Under the pieces are notes generated by a model. That model was not told the origin of the DNA. It was given only the letters and a program-made list of their open reading frames with translations, and made no database searches. A DNA stretch of 64,000 bases from an uncultured Pseudomonadales bacterium (GTDB lineage: Bacteria > Pseudomonadota > Gammaproteobacteria > Pseudomonadales > Pseudohongiellaceae). Below are positions 35,596 through 44,988 of the stretch, piece by piece; the first letter of the stretch is position 1, and each line of letters starts with the position of its first letter. Both the position numbers and the translations under genes were made by a program. The stretch spans positions 1 through 64,000 of the forward strand of contig CALSUH010000001.1 of the NCBI GenBank assembly GCA_943789485.1, given 5' to 3'.

Positions 35596-36222
35596 CTAGT
35601 CATCAGTGCTGCTGTGACAGACTCTGTTGCGGCCTCCCTGCTTCGCTAGGTAGAGGAAAGAATCGACCCTCTCTAAGAATTCTCTTTCTAACAATTCTTC
35701 GCCCTTTATGAAAACATCAACTCCAAAGCTAGCTTCGATTCCTAAAAGCGCTTCACGCGTCTTAAGCGGCGAGTTCTCGATAATCAAGCGAAGGCGATTT
35801 GCGAAGCGAACCCCCTGTTCCAAGGACGTATCAGGAAGAATGATAGTGAACTCCTCACCGCCATAGCGACACGGAATATCCAGTCTGCGAACAGTCTGCG
35901 AAATAAGGCTGGATATGTGACTTAGCACAGCGTTGCCAACCTCATGACCGAAGGCATCGTTGACGGCTTTAAAATGGTCCAAGTCTAACATTATGAGGCT
36001 GGTGGGCTGACCAGAACGACGGGTACGCTCCATCTCCAGACTAAGCGCCTGATAGAAGTAGCGAAAACTATACAGACCCGTCAAAGCATCCGTACGCACT
36101 AGCGCCGCCAACCTCTTGACCTCTTCCTGAAGGCGTTGAACCTCTGGAAGGTTTGTGCACTTATCATCGCCGGCGGGGCAGGGGCCTACTGCTGTATTGT
36201 TATCACTCTGTTTACCGATCAT
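35596..36222 (-). CDS. Diguanylate cyclase (GGDEF domain)
   Basis: 208 residues. A short coiled-coil-like N-terminus (residues 1-45; LQEEVKRLAALVRTDA) leads into a full GGDEF domain: DALTGLYSFRYF, MLDLDHFKAVND, FGHEVGNAVL and the signature CRYGGEEFTIILPDT, where GGEEF marks an active cyclase. No I-site RxxD with certainty; REALLGIEASFG follows. Makes c-di-GMP in the cytoplasm. No sensor domain, so regulation may come from partner proteins or dimerisation through the coiled coil. Confidence 0.9.
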   Translation of the reverse strand: MIGKQSDNNTAVGPCPAGDDKCTNLPEVQRLQEEVKRLAALVRTDALTGLYSFRYFYQALSLEMERTRRSGQPTSLIMLDLDHFKAVNDAFGHEVGNAVLSHISSLISQTVRRLDIPCRYGGEEFTIILPDTSLEQGVRFANRLRLIIENSPLKTREALLGIEASFGVDVFIKGEELLEREFLERVDSFLYLAKQGGRNRVCHSSTDD

Positions 36223-36446
36223 TTGAGCTCAAAGACTATTTACTATTTTATCCAGATGGCAATTTTTTGCCTGTTTAAGTCGCATTCTAACGAACTCTCC
36301 CAGTACTTCTTCCTCAGTGAATGAACCCCTGATTCTCTGGATTGTGCTTAGTTTTTCCTCTAATCCTCATAACAACATAACATAAAGGGCAGACAGCCAA
36401 TACAATTTCCCTCTTTATTAGAAATTCATTGATAATAATTAATAAG

Positions 36447-38132
36447 CTATGGAAGCGCCCAATCAGGAAAAGGGCCTAATACACCGAAGGTTAAATGGCC
36501 CACTGTGTAGACAAAGACGGTGATCAAAAAAATTGAAAGAATATCCAGCCAGATACCTGCCACCACCATCTTCATTATTGGCACCCTGCCGGAACCATAG
36601 ACAATTGCGTTAGGCGGCGTGGATACAGGCAGCATAAATGCACAGGAAGCAGCTAAAGTCGTGGGGATGAGCAGCAGTAATGGATGCACTCCGATGGCCT
36701 GAGACAGGCTGGCCATGATCGGCAGAGACAGCGAAATTGTTGCCGTGTTAGAGGTCACTTCAGTGAGCCCAGTGATAAAACCCACTGTGCTCATCACAAT
36801 AACAAGAGGACTTGCGTCACCAAGAAGCGACTGCAACTGGCCTGCAATATAGCCGCCTAGGCCCGATGTTGTGAAGCCTTTCGCAAGCGCTAAACCGCCA
36901 CCGAATAGTAATAAAATGCCCCACGGCACTTTTTTAGCATCTTCCCAATCCATGAGACGACCACCCACCTGCTTGCTGGCCGGAATGATAAACAACAGCA
37001 ACGCCATTGCGATGGAAACAGTGCCGTCATCGATCATATAGCCAACTGGGTCGGAACCTACAAATGCAAGGAACGAATCTAAGTAGTGGCTCCATCCATA
37101 AATATCAACTTCAGCCCCGAATAAACGCTCCTTCCTCGTCATCCACAATAGGGCTGCACTGACGAACACGAACGTGACTCTTTTTTCTTCGGGGGACATC
37201 ACGCCGAGTTTTCCAATTTCATTATGGATAAAATCACGCCCGCTAAAGGGCGTCGTAGCCGGCAGAGGGAAGACAAATCGAGTGAGAACAAACCAGGCTA
37301 TCAACATATAGGTTGCACTCAACGGCAGGGCAAATATCATCCAGGACGCGAAGGTGATTTCAGGCGCCAAAGGAAACAACTGTGGCAACTGGGTTACCAG
37401 AACGCCGTTGGGCGGCGTGCCGATCAGTGTCGCGAATCCGCCGATGGAAGCGGAGTAGGCTATACCCAATAGTATTGTGAGTGGAAAATTTTCGGCTCGC
37501 TTGTCTATGATGACCCCTTTAGCTGCAGCCTCACGATTTAACTCTTCATATAAAAGAATAAGCGACATTCCCATGGGCATCATCATCAATGCGGTTGAGG
37601 TGTTGGACAACCACATGGAAAGAAAGCCGGTAGCAAGCATGAATCCTAGAACGAGCCGATGGGACTGGCCGCCAATAACGCGCAAGATATTCAAGGCGAT
37701 ACGTTTGTGCAGGTTCCACTTTTCCACCGCCGTAGCAATAATAAAACCCCCGAGAAACAGCAAGATAATCCAATCCATATACTGACCGGCCACATTCGGA
37801 AAAACGATATCCAGATCAGAAGGGATTAAGCCATTGCGCATACTAACGGTTTCAAAGTCGATCTGATTCGCCGCAGGCACTAGGCGGCCGCGCATGATGC
37901 CAAGCAGTGGAAATAGGACGATGGGAAGCAGTGCCGTTGCCGAGAGTGGTATTGCCTCAGTGATCCACCATATCGCCATTAGCAATATCACCGCGGCCAT
38001 GCGAGTCACGAGAGGATTATTCGGATCTAGATCGACGAACAGCAACACTAGAACGAATGCTAGCGGCCCTAGCCACAATCCTATTTTGCTTCGCATAGGG
38101 GTGATTTCAACTTCTTGAATGGCAGCTGTCAT
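36447..38132 (-). CDS. SLC13/DASS-family anion symporter
   Basis: 561 residues with at least 11 membrane segments (VILLMAIWWITEAIPLSATAL, IILLFLGGFIIATAVEKW). Both Ser-Asn-Thr motifs of the family are visible: WLSNTSTALMMMPM and TEVTSNTATISLSLPI, which form the Na+ and carboxylate sites. Transports dicarboxylates, citrate or sulfate with sodium across the inner membrane. A long cytoplasmic loop (about residues 105-130) is unusual but unbroken. Single gene, convergent with nothing nearby. Confidence 0.9.
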   Translation of the reverse strand: MTAAIQEVEITPMRSKIGLWLGPLAFVLVLLFVDLDPNNPLVTRMAAVILLMAIWWITEAIPLSATALLPIVLFPLLGIMRGRLVPAANQIDFETVSMRNGLIPSDLDIVFPNVAGQYMDWIILLFLGGFIIATAVEKWNLHKRIALNILRVIGGQSHRLVLGFMLATGFLSMWLSNTSTALMMMPMGMSLILLYEELNREAAAKGVIIDKRAENFPLTILLGIAYSASIGGFATLIGTPPNGVLVTQLPQLFPLAPEITFASWMIFALPLSATYMLIAWFVLTRFVFPLPATTPFSGRDFIHNEIGKLGVMSPEEKRVTFVFVSAALLWMTRKERLFGAEVDIYGWSHYLDSFLAFVGSDPVGYMIDDGTVSIAMALLLFIIPASKQVGGRLMDWEDAKKVPWGILLLFGGGLALAKGFTTSGLGGYIAGQLQSLLGDASPLVIVMSTVGFITGLTEVTSNTATISLSLPIMASLSQAIGVHPLLLLIPTTLAASCAFMLPVSTPPNAIVYGSGRVPIMKMVVAGIWLDILSIFLITVFVYTVGHLTFGVLGPFPDWALP

Positions 38133-38343
38133 GGGGCGTCCTTATTAGGTGTTGTTGGTCTACCGTTAATCCTGTCCGTTTTTGCTACAAGTTTTTAGTT
38201 AGTCTTGTAGCTTAATTATGTTCTCGGAGAAATTAGAAAAGCGGATGCTCGGATAGAAAACCCAAACAGGTATTTAAAGTTGTCACCGCACGAATTGATT
38301 GCCAGACCTCTCTCGAATACCTGTCTACAAAATGCCAGGGTTT

Positions 38344-38823
38344 CTAGAGTCGCTCGAGCATTGTTTCGGCCGAGCTCACCTTGATTTCACCGGGAGCCTC
38401 GACTCCTAGGTAAGTGACTGTCCCATCTTCAACGATCATACCGAAGCGCTGAGCGCGCTTACCCATACCAAAACCACTGGCATCGAGCTCCAGACCAATA
38501 GCGCTGGTAAAGTCGCCATTACCATCCGCTAGCATCAGTATCTCTTCGGCATTTTGATTCTGGCCCCAGGCACCCATGACGAAGGCATCGTTCACAGACA
38601 TACAAGCGATGGTATCCGCGCCTTTAGCCTTGAGAGCGTCGGCACTCACTACAAAGCCAGGTAGGTGAGTTAGCGAACAACCCGGCGTGAATGCACCAGG
38701 CACGGCAATGAACACAACCTTCTTACCTGCAAATACTTCTTCACTGCTTATATCTGCCGGTCCATCTACAGTCATATGCTTGAAATTTACTGATGGAACC
38801 TTGTCTCCGACTTGGATCGTCAT
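38344..38823 (-). CDS. Prx5-type peroxiredoxin (Cys form)
   Basis: 159 residues. Typical Prx5 blocks: GDKVPSVNFKHMTVDG, the peroxidatic Cys in VPGAFTPGCSLTHLPGFV, and VNDAFVMGAWGQNQN. Reduces hydrogen peroxide and organic hydroperoxides using glutathione or thioredoxin; cytoplasmic. In contrast to the two TGA-containing Prx-like genes in this window, its peroxidatic residue is plain Cys. Confidence 0.92.
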   Translation of the reverse strand: MTIQVGDKVPSVNFKHMTVDGPADISSEEVFAGKKVVFIAVPGAFTPGCSLTHLPGFVVSADALKAKGADTIACMSVNDAFVMGAWGQNQNAEEILMLADGNGDFTSAIGLELDASGFGMGKRAQRFGMIVEDGTVTYLGVEAPGEIKVSSAETMLERL

Positions 38824-38969
38824 TGCGAACTCCTAATGGTTAGTTTTAATTCAGTTAGCGGATAGTAGCAAATTCGCTGCCATAAACCTTAAAAATAGCG
38901 ATGTGCTTTGCTCTTTTTTGAGATAGCATTGAAAGCCTTCACATCCTTGAGCGATTGACTAAAGCCTCT

Positions 38970-39806
38970 ATGGACACAGTCTTCTTTCTGGCCTCGAAGA
39001 TTATTTGGGCGCTGATTTCGCCCGATAGCCTAATCGTCATTCTTGGGGTGTCCGCCTGGATCGCCGCCATCCTGAAGTGGCAGAGAATCTCCAGGTCCTT
39101 GCTCGCTAGCTGCGCCCTGCTATTGCTGGTGCTTATCGGCTTCTTTCCCGTGGGAGAATGGCTGATCGCGCCGCTGGAGAACCGCTTCACTGACCAATGC
39201 GGCGCTGCCGAGTGAGGTCGATGGCATAGTCGTGCTCGGCGGCGCTATCTTGCCCCACGAATGTCCAACAGCTGGCAACAGCCTGAGCTTGGCGGCGCAG
39301 CCGACCGGCTCACCAGTTTTCTCTATCTCGCCCGGCTCTATCCCAATGCCCAACTGGTGTTCACTGGCGGCAGTGGCGCTGTCACTGAACAGGAATTTAA
39401 AGAGGCGGAGACGGCGCAAATGTTATTCAAACAGCTGGGCCTTGCCGAACGAGCAATCATCTTTGAGAGCGAGTCTCGAAACACCTCTGAAAATGCGAGA
39501 AACAGCAAAGAGCTGGTCACGCCGGAGAATAACGAAAATTGGCTTTTGATCACATCGGCATTTCATATGCCACGATCGATCGGCGTGTTCTGTCAGCAGC
39601 AGTGGGTAGTGCAGCCCTACCCTGTAGATCACTATTCACAGAAGGCAAACTTGTTGCGGGTAGATTTCTCGTTTGGCGAAAATCTGTCGGTGCTAGGCGT
39701 AGCAATCAGGGAATGGGTCGGGCTAGTGGCTTATAGGATTAGCGGTCGAACGGACCGACTGCTGCCGGGAATTGATAATAACTGCACAGCTGCGGACGTC
39801 GAATAG
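38970..39806 (+). pseudogene. YdcF/SanA-family (DUF218) gene with two frame changes
   Basis: Three pieces of one protein: a membrane N-terminus (FFLASKIIWALISPDSLIVI ... PVGEWLIAPLENRF) in the frame of 38970 to about 39200; NAALPSEVDGIVVLGGAILPHE in the next frame to about 39260; then NSWQQPELGGAADR onward (LTSFLYLARLYPNAQLVFTGG, NTSENARNSKEL, LLITSAFHMPRS) back in the first frame. The two shifts compensate each other. DUF218 proteins are inner-membrane proteins linked to envelope maintenance. Two opposite indels within 60 bases suggest sequencing or assembly error; true inactivation is possible. Confidence 0.75.
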
Positions 39807-39837
39807 TATCCCTTCAACGCCGTAACCGGCTTGATGA

Positions 39838-40575
39838 TTAGTTCAGGATATTACGGAGTCTGCCCCCCAACCCCTCAACCGCCTCTTCGACTTGTTGTAC
39901 GCCATCCTGTATTCGCCCCTCTACAGACTCTCTTAATTCGTCCAGACCGGGAAGATCGGCACTTAAAATAGAAGCAACCAATTCCTGCAAGACAACGCGA
40001 ACGGCATTCGCCGCACTGGCATTGCCGCTTTCAGCTCCAATATCTCGAATTTCGATGTCAGCAAGCGTTATCGGTGCGCTTGCTAGGGCGGACACGAAGT
40101 TCAGCTGCGAACCCACCATTCGAAACTCGCGAATGATCATCTGCTGACCGGAATCTTCTGCCACGTCAGAATCGGCTGGCACGGAGCCTTCTTCAGATAG
40201 GTTATCCAGTAATGTGCGAATATTGTCGCTGGTTATCTTCGTCTCGTAGGTGATTATCGGCTGCATGATAATAAGCGACTCAATCTCTGCTGCATCCGTG
40301 AATATTGTATTCACATTGATGCTTACCAAGATCGAATCCAATTCAAAAGCGTATTGCGACTCGAAGCCCTCGGGATTCGCAACACGCAGGCCAGAGATAC
40401 TGCCCTGCCCGCTTAATGGTGATAGTGAAACGCTGTCCACTGTTACCGCCGTTCCCAGCACGCTCGAGCCTACTATTTCTATCCCACTCTTCACGATGGA
40501 ATCGAGATAGAAGAACAATCCGCCGCCAGCAAACAGCATAAGGAAAACAACGCAGATTAGAATTTTCTTGATCAT
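39838..40575 (-). CDS. AsmA-like family protein
   Basis: 245 residues. One N-terminal membrane anchor (ILICVVFLMLFAGGGLFFYL) followed by the AsmA-type repeat VTVDSVSLSPLSGQGSISGL...VANPEGF and the LIIMQPIITYE strand pattern. Shorter than classical AsmA (about 600 residues), as in the small AsmA-like paralogues. Thought to act in phospholipid or outer-membrane transport at the periplasmic face. A polar Glu/Gln-rich tail (GRIQDGVQQVEEAVEGL) is predicted to be coiled coil. Confidence 0.8.
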   Translation of the reverse strand: MIKKILICVVFLMLFAGGGLFFYLDSIVKSGIEIVGSSVLGTAVTVDSVSLSPLSGQGSISGLRVANPEGFESQYAFELDSILVSINVNTIFTDAAEIESLIIMQPIITYETKITSDNIRTLLDNLSEEGSVPADSDVAEDSGQQMIIREFRMVGSQLNFVSALASAPITLADIEIRDIGAESGNASAANAVRVVLQELVASILSADLPGLDELRESVEGRIQDGVQQVEEAVEGLGGRLRNILN

Positions 40576-40674
40576 TACTGCCTTTTTTTAATAGTTAATT
40601 GGTATTAGCTTTCTTTTAGTGACCAATTGGTGTCAGCCTTCTTTTGATAAGGTCTTCGCACAGAAAATGACCAG

Positions 40675-41505
40675 CTAACTATCAAAGGGCGCCGAGCTCC
40701 CGATGACAGCTTCGATCCATTCTAACTGCACAGCTACGCTTTCGTATACTGCTACAGCTCCGTATTTCCCCTGAGTTTCCTCCGAAAAGCCGCTTACGGT
40801 TACCTCGCCAACTGTGACGCCAACGAGAAAAAAGCCGTTCTCGTTCTCAAGTAACGCAGGACCACCGCTATCACCCAAGCTAGGCATCCCCTCTAAAGGC
40901 AACGCTTGGCTCGCACGATCCCGTGGATCATCGAATCGTATCCTGAATCGACGATCAACGTCTGTGATCCGATTCATAGCAAGACGAAGACTGCCATCAT
41001 TGTATTGCCTGCCAGTTGTTCCCAAGCCGAAGTAGCCCCAACCGAGTAAAGTTACGATCGAGTCAAGTTCCAATTCCTGCAAATGCAGTGGCATTGCCCG
41101 TGGCGTTGTCGAAGCCTGCTTAAATCGCAGTAGAGCAAGATCTACATCAGCAGCATTTTCCAAATCAAATTCAGGGTGAATGATGACGGTATCTATCTCC
41201 CGATCCTGACCGCCAACTAAGACCGCAAAGTCGCGACCATTGACCAGCGTATTGCCAAGCAGTGTTTGCTCCACACAATGCGCTGCGGTTAATGCCCATT
41301 GCGGGTGAATTACTGTAGCAGCGCAGACTTTTCGATTTCCCTGCTGCTCCAAAAAAAACACCGATGGATAACTACTCTCTCTCACTTCATAGCGCGCTGG
41401 CCCAACATCGTGACGAATTATGATAGCAAAACCAGGCGCGACGAAGGTAGCGCACAGTAAAAGTAATACAAATCGACGAATAACGAGTAAATAGCACTTA
41501 TTCAT
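40675..41505 (-). CDS. Secreted trypsin-like serine protease (S1 family)
   Basis: 276 residues with a signal peptide (FVLLLLCATFVAPGFA). The chymotrypsin triad is complete: His in LTAAHCVEQ, Asp in DVDLALLRF and Ser in LGDSGGPALL; Cys pairs in KVCAATVIHPQ and AHC suit a periplasmic or extracellular protein. Asp at the bottom of the specificity pocket cannot be checked by eye with certainty. Its ATG lies inside the end of the small membrane protein gene (8-base overlap), indicating co-expression. Confidence 0.88.
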   Translation of the reverse strand: MNKCYLLVIRRFVLLLLCATFVAPGFAIIIRHDVGPARYEVRESSYPSVFFLEQQGNRKVCAATVIHPQWALTAAHCVEQTLLGNTLVNGRDFAVLVGGQDREIDTVIIHPEFDLENAADVDLALLRFKQASTTPRAMPLHLQELELDSIVTLLGWGYFGLGTTGRQYNDGSLRLAMNRITDVDRRFRIRFDDPRDRASQALPLEGMPSLGDSGGPALLENENGFFLVGVTVGEVTVSGFSEETQGKYGAVAVYESVAVQLEWIEAVIGSSAPFDS

Positions 41506-41713
41506 CTTGATCTACTGCTTTTATTTTGGCGTTGATGCGCCGTCTTCTTAGTGGACGCAGATTGGGTTGATAGCTGGTTTTCTTAGTCATTCGAAACAGT
41601 TTCAGTAGTTGACGCAAAACGACGGCGACGGACAAGATTGCAAACACCAAAATGCAGGCTGCCAACCATTGCTCGTGTGTCCAGCCAGAGGTATTAATAA
41701 GATCGGACAGCAT
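41498..41713 (-). CDS. Small single-pass membrane protein
   Basis: 71 residues from the ATG at 41713, which has GAAAGG about 8 bases before it (a TTG at 41719 is in frame too). One membrane segment (LAACILVFAILSVAVVLRQL) between a polar N-terminus and a strongly basic tail (RPLRRRRINAKIK). No recognised family. It overlaps the trypsin-like protease start by 8 bases, which suggests that it is translated from the same message. Confidence 0.6.
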   Translation of the reverse strand: MLSDLINTSGWTHEQWLAACILVFAILSVAVVLRQLLKLFRMTKKTSYQPNLRPLRRRRINAKIKAVDQDE

Positions 41714-41780
41714 AATCAAAGCCTTTCTAAGGAGGCATCATAGGATTTATCAAAATTCCAATTCGATTCAAAGCCGACAG

Positions 41781-42401
41781 CTAAGACTCGTCTGCGAGCT
41801 CAGACACGAGTTGTTCAATATTCTCGATTCGCTCCCAAGGGTCGTCTATCTCCAGCAGATCTTGCCTTTTCGCATTCTCTACAGGAATCAATTCCGCGAG
41901 GCGCCATCCAAGATCCCAGAGATTGTCATAGTCGATTATCAAGTTCTTCTGCTCGACTAAGGGGTGACTCTCCAGATTCTGCAGCAGTTCTGTCAAAGCG
42001 ATGAAATCATCATCGATAGGTATCGTCTGTTTGCCCACGCTGTCGTTCTCACTGAACGCAACATTGGCCGTCAACACTCCGCTCTCCGCCTGCCAGCAAT
42101 CCTCAATAGTAAATTTAGCACTGCCCTCTACGGTTATTCCAAGCAGTCCATTAGGCAATTGATCCCAATCGATGATATTCGCATAGGTTCCCGTACGGTG
42201 AATGGTTTGCTGGGTTCCAGCTTGGACTGTTTCCATTCCTTTCTTCAGCAGACAGATTCCGAATCCTGTCTCTGTGCGCATGCACTGCGTAACCAGATCA
42301 ATGTAGCGCCGCTCGAATATTTGCATATCCAACCTACCGCCGGGGAACATAACCAACTGTAGCGGGAACAGCGGTATCTCTTGGGATTTAGTCATAAACA
42401 T
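41781..42401 (-). CDS. LON N-terminal (substrate-binding) domain protein
   Basis: About 206 residues. Opening IPLFPLQLVMFPGGRLDMQIFE and RRYIDLVTQCM match the LON N-domain (PF02190); there is no ATPase or protease domain, so this is a stand-alone substrate-binding protein of the kind near mpl in gammaproteobacteria. The exact start is uncertain: ATG 42401 and ATG 42395 both fit, and a TTG at 42407 overlaps the mpl stop. Stops and starts of mpl and this gene overlap, so they are coupled. Confidence 0.82.
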   Translation of the reverse strand: MFMTKSQEIPLFPLQLVMFPGGRLDMQIFERRYIDLVTQCMRTETGFGICLLKKGMETVQAGTQQTIHRTGTYANIIDWDQLPNGLLGITVEGSAKFTIEDCWQAESGVLTANVAFSENDSVGKQTIPIDDDFIALTELLQNLESHPLVEQKNLIIDYDNLWDLGWRLAELIPVENAKRQDLLEIDDPWERIENIEQLVSELADES

Positions 42402-42403
42402 AC

Positions 42404-43855
42404 TCAAAAACCGGAGGCCCCTTCAGGGCTGTGATCCAAAACGCGCAGTAATTTCTCATGGATACCATCAAAGCTACCGTTGCTCATCACCACTATGTTG
42501 TCACCTTTTATAGAGTTCGCCTCTATGAATGAGACGATTTCATCCGTACTCGAAAACGCATACCCTGGCACCTTACTATCGGCGACCAGTGCGTTGAAAT
42601 CCAGCCCCGACTTCTCAGGCTTCTGCCAGATAACCATGTCTGCTTTCTGACAGGCCTCCACTAGTTGCTGCTGATGAATTCCAAGTTTCATGGTGTTCGA
42701 GCGCGGTTCAATTACGGCGATCAGTCGAGATTCTGCAGCCTCAGATTTCAGTTTCATGTGGATACCCTGCAGCGTGGTCATGATCGCCGTAGGATGGTGA
42801 GCGAAGTCGTCATAGACTTTGACGCCCTCAACTTCGCCGCGCAATTCCATGCGGCGCTTCACACCTTTATAAGTCTGCAAGCCCTCTGCAGCCGTAGCGA
42901 CATCGACCCCTACATGATGAGCCGCTGCGATGGCAGCCATGCCGTTCTTCACGTTATGTACACCGGTAACATCCCACTCTACGAGCGCACGGCACATTAC
43001 TTCTCCAGTAGAGCCCTGGCCGTATTTTGTTAATTCGAATTCCGAACCCTGCCCGTTGCTTAGTTCCGCATTCCAGAACACGCCGCCATTGGCAGCTAAT
43101 TCCTTGCACACTTCCTCCGAAACAGCGACACCAAACTGCTGTTTCGGGGTCCAATTGCCCATTCGCAAGACCCTCTCGATGGTGGCTTCGCCATGGGGAA
43201 CGATAAGTAGCCCATTACCTGGAACCGTTCTAATCAGGTGATGAAACTGTCTTTGAATTGCCTCGAGGTCGTCGAATATATCTGCATGATCGAATTCAAG
43301 ATTGTTGAGGATAGCCGTTCTGGGCGCATAGTGAACGAACTTAGAACGCTTATCGAAGAAGGCACTATCATACTCATCAGCTTCTACGACAAAAAATGCA
43401 GAGTCACCAATGTCAGCCGAGCGCGGCAGGTTATTCGTTACCCCGCCGATAAGATAACCTGGCTTCATACCCGCGTTCTCGAGTATCCAGGTTAACATGC
43501 CGCTGGTGCTGGTCTTGCCGTGCGTACCCGCGACTCCCAAGACCCATCTATCATGAAGCACAAACTGTGACAACCACTGCGGGCCTGAGGTGTAGTTCAA
43601 CCCTTGATTCAAAACGTGCTCGACAGCTGGATTCCCACGGGAAAGCGCGTTGCCAATTATCACAAGATCTGGCTCTGGGTAGAGGTGTTCAGGCCGAAAC
43701 CCCTCCATCAAATCGATGCCCATCTCTTCCAATTGCGTACTCATTGGCGGATAGACATTCGCATCGCTACCGCTAACGCGGTGCCCGAGTTGTTTGGCAA
43801 TTATGGCTAGGCTACCCATGAAGGTACCGCAGATACCTAAAATATGTACGTGCAT
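42404..43855 (-). CDS. mpl: UDP-N-acetylmuramate:L-alanyl-gamma-D-glutamyl-meso-diaminopimelate ligase
   Basis: 483 residues. Mur-ligase domains: MHVHILGICGTFMGSLAIIA start, the P-loop VLGVAGTHGKTSTSGML, EADEYDSAFFDKRSKFVHY, NNLEFDHADIF, and VYDDFAHHPTAIMTTL. The Mpl-specific start HILGICGTFMG separates it from MurC. Recycles cell wall tripeptide by joining it to UDP-MurNAc in the cytoplasm. Coupled to the LON-domain gene. Confidence 0.95.
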   Translation of the reverse strand: MHVHILGICGTFMGSLAIIAKQLGHRVSGSDANVYPPMSTQLEEMGIDLMEGFRPEHLYPEPDLVIIGNALSRGNPAVEHVLNQGLNYTSGPQWLSQFVLHDRWVLGVAGTHGKTSTSGMLTWILENAGMKPGYLIGGVTNNLPRSADIGDSAFFVVEADEYDSAFFDKRSKFVHYAPRTAILNNLEFDHADIFDDLEAIQRQFHHLIRTVPGNGLLIVPHGEATIERVLRMGNWTPKQQFGVAVSEEVCKELAANGGVFWNAELSNGQGSEFELTKYGQGSTGEVMCRALVEWDVTGVHNVKNGMAAIAAAHHVGVDVATAAEGLQTYKGVKRRMELRGEVEGVKVYDDFAHHPTAIMTTLQGIHMKLKSEAAESRLIAVIEPRSNTMKLGIHQQQLVEACQKADMVIWQKPEKSGLDFNALVADSKVPGYAFSSTDEIVSFIEANSIKGDNIVVMSNGSFDGIHEKLLRVLDHSPEGASGF

Positions 43856-43951
43856 TCAGATTCCCGCGCGACTGGGCTGGTTTATCAGAAGGCTGTTTAT
43901 AGCACAAAACTTAGGTAGCATAGGAGCACTAAGCCACCACTAAATTGAATA

Positions 43952-44452
43952 ATGCCAAACAAGCCTCAAAAATTCTGGAACTTCTCCCTAGCACTGTACG
44001 ATGCACAGGGCGTGGCCGCAGCCTGTCTCGAGTTACAGGAGGCCTATCAGCTAGATGTGAACTTGATTCTATTCTGTTTCTGGCACGGCAGCGCCTATGG
44101 AAAAATAGATCAAGAGTTATTGCAAAATGTCCTCGAAGTCTCGATCGAATGGCGCTGTGGGGTTGTGCAGCCGCTAAGAAGCGCCCGTGCCTGGATGAAA
44201 CTAAACCCGAATCCAAGCAAGCAATTCGATAGCCTGCGGGAAAGGATAAAAGCAGACGAATTGATGGCGGAGAAATTTCAAATCGAACAAATAGCTAGCT
44301 TAACATTGGCATTTAATAAAGGCCGACAATGTGTAGTGGGCAACGATGACACTAGGGAAAATATCGACAGCTTATTGGTTGCGGCAAAAATCGAGCGAGA
44401 CGATAAGATTAACGGCGCACTAGAGGTTATTCGAGGTGCAATTGAGAAATAA
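43952..44452 (+). CDS. TIGR02444 (DUF2390) family protein
   Basis: 166 residues, beginning FWNFSLALYDAQGVAAACL and then LQLDVNLILFCFW-like DVNLILFCFWHGSAYGKID, the family's key block; also VQPLRSARAWMK. Found almost only in gammaproteobacteria, function unknown, helical and cytoplasmic. Divergent from mpl with about 96 bases between them. No clear ribosome site, so the start is taken from the conserved N-terminus. Confidence 0.88.
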   Translation: MPNKPQKFWNFSLALYDAQGVAAACLELQEAYQLDVNLILFCFWHGSAYGKIDQELLQNVLEVSIEWRCGVVQPLRSARAWMKLNPNPSKQFDSLRERIKADELMAEKFQIEQIASLTLAFNKGRQCVVGNDDTRENIDSLLVAAKIERDDKINGALEVIRGAIEK

Positions 44453-44565
44453 CTGCGTCGCAGTCGGCTATGCTTGGCTTTAGATCGTCACATATCCAAA
44501 AGGTGCAGCTATGCACCATTAAGATAACTAGAGTGACAAATCAACAGCAAAGAGTAAAAGAGGTT

Positions 44566-44787
44566 TTACCCATTGTCCGCCTTTGATTCAACCGAACCCG
44601 AGGACCTCGGAATAAAAACGCCGGACACTGCAAAAGCTATTGCACCGGCCAACCACAAGAAGCCATTGATTGTGGAATTTTCACTGCCGCCGGTAAACGC
44701 TAAGATGGAAAGTACCAACCAGATCGATGCAACGATCAAGCAGAGAGGTTTAGAATATCTGGCGAAGCCCGTACCTTGTGTCAGCAT
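44566..44787 (-). CDS. Small two-segment membrane protein
   Basis: 73 residues from the ATG at 44787 (GAGG five bases upstream; a GTG at 44790 is also in frame). Two hydrophobic stretches (LCLIVASIWLVLSILAFTGG and FLWLAGAIAFAVSGVFIP) and a short polar tail. No recognised family. Its upstream region is unusual: a pentanucleotide repeat starts about 25 bases before the ATG, and a set of spaced direct repeats lies beyond it. Confidence 0.6.
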   Translation of the reverse strand: MLTQGTGFARYSKPLCLIVASIWLVLSILAFTGGSENSTINGFLWLAGAIAFAVSGVFIPRSSGSVESKADNG

Positions 44788-44812
44788 CACATCCTCACAT
44801 AGGGATAATAAG

Positions 44813-44872
44813 TTAGGTTAGGTTAGGTTAACTTAAGTTAAGTTAAGTTAAGTTAAGTTAAGTTAAGTTAAG
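44813..44872. repeat. Pentanucleotide microsatellite (TTAGG)3 TTAAC (TTAAG)8
   Basis: Twelve consecutive 5-base units over 60 bases: three TTAGG, one TTAAC, eight TTAAG. It lies immediately 5' of the small membrane protein gene on the minus strand, in the place of its promoter or leader. Unit number can change by slipped-strand mispairing, which would alter promoter spacing rather than a reading frame. Confidence 0.97.
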
Positions 44873-44949
44873 CCAACACTGTCATTGACTGCTCTATCAG
44901 TCAAGCGTGCAGCAGACCAATCTGCAAACAGCTCGCAAAATGTACCCGA

Positions 44950-44988
44950 ATTCGCCCAGATCTGTCTAGATTCGCCCACATTTGCCCA
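44950..44988. repeat. Three 9-bp direct repeats ATTYGCCCA with helical-turn spacing
   Basis: ATTCGCCCA at 44950, ATTCGCCCA at 44970 and ATTTGCCCA at 44980, that is 20 and 10 bases apart, so on the same face of the helix. The block is bounded by TGTACC at 44941 and 44993. Looks like a regulator-binding array for the minus-strand small membrane protein gene, or the remnant of a duplication. No regulator recognised. Confidence 0.55.

Noticed and set aside
44502..44517. GGTGCA-GCTA-TGCACC hairpin as a terminator
   Set aside because: No T-tract follows on either strand; kept only as a small inverted repeat.
44813..44872. Telomere-like TTAGG repeat
   Set aside because: Only three TTAGG units in a mainly TTAAG array inside an ordinary bacterial chromosome; no end structure is present.
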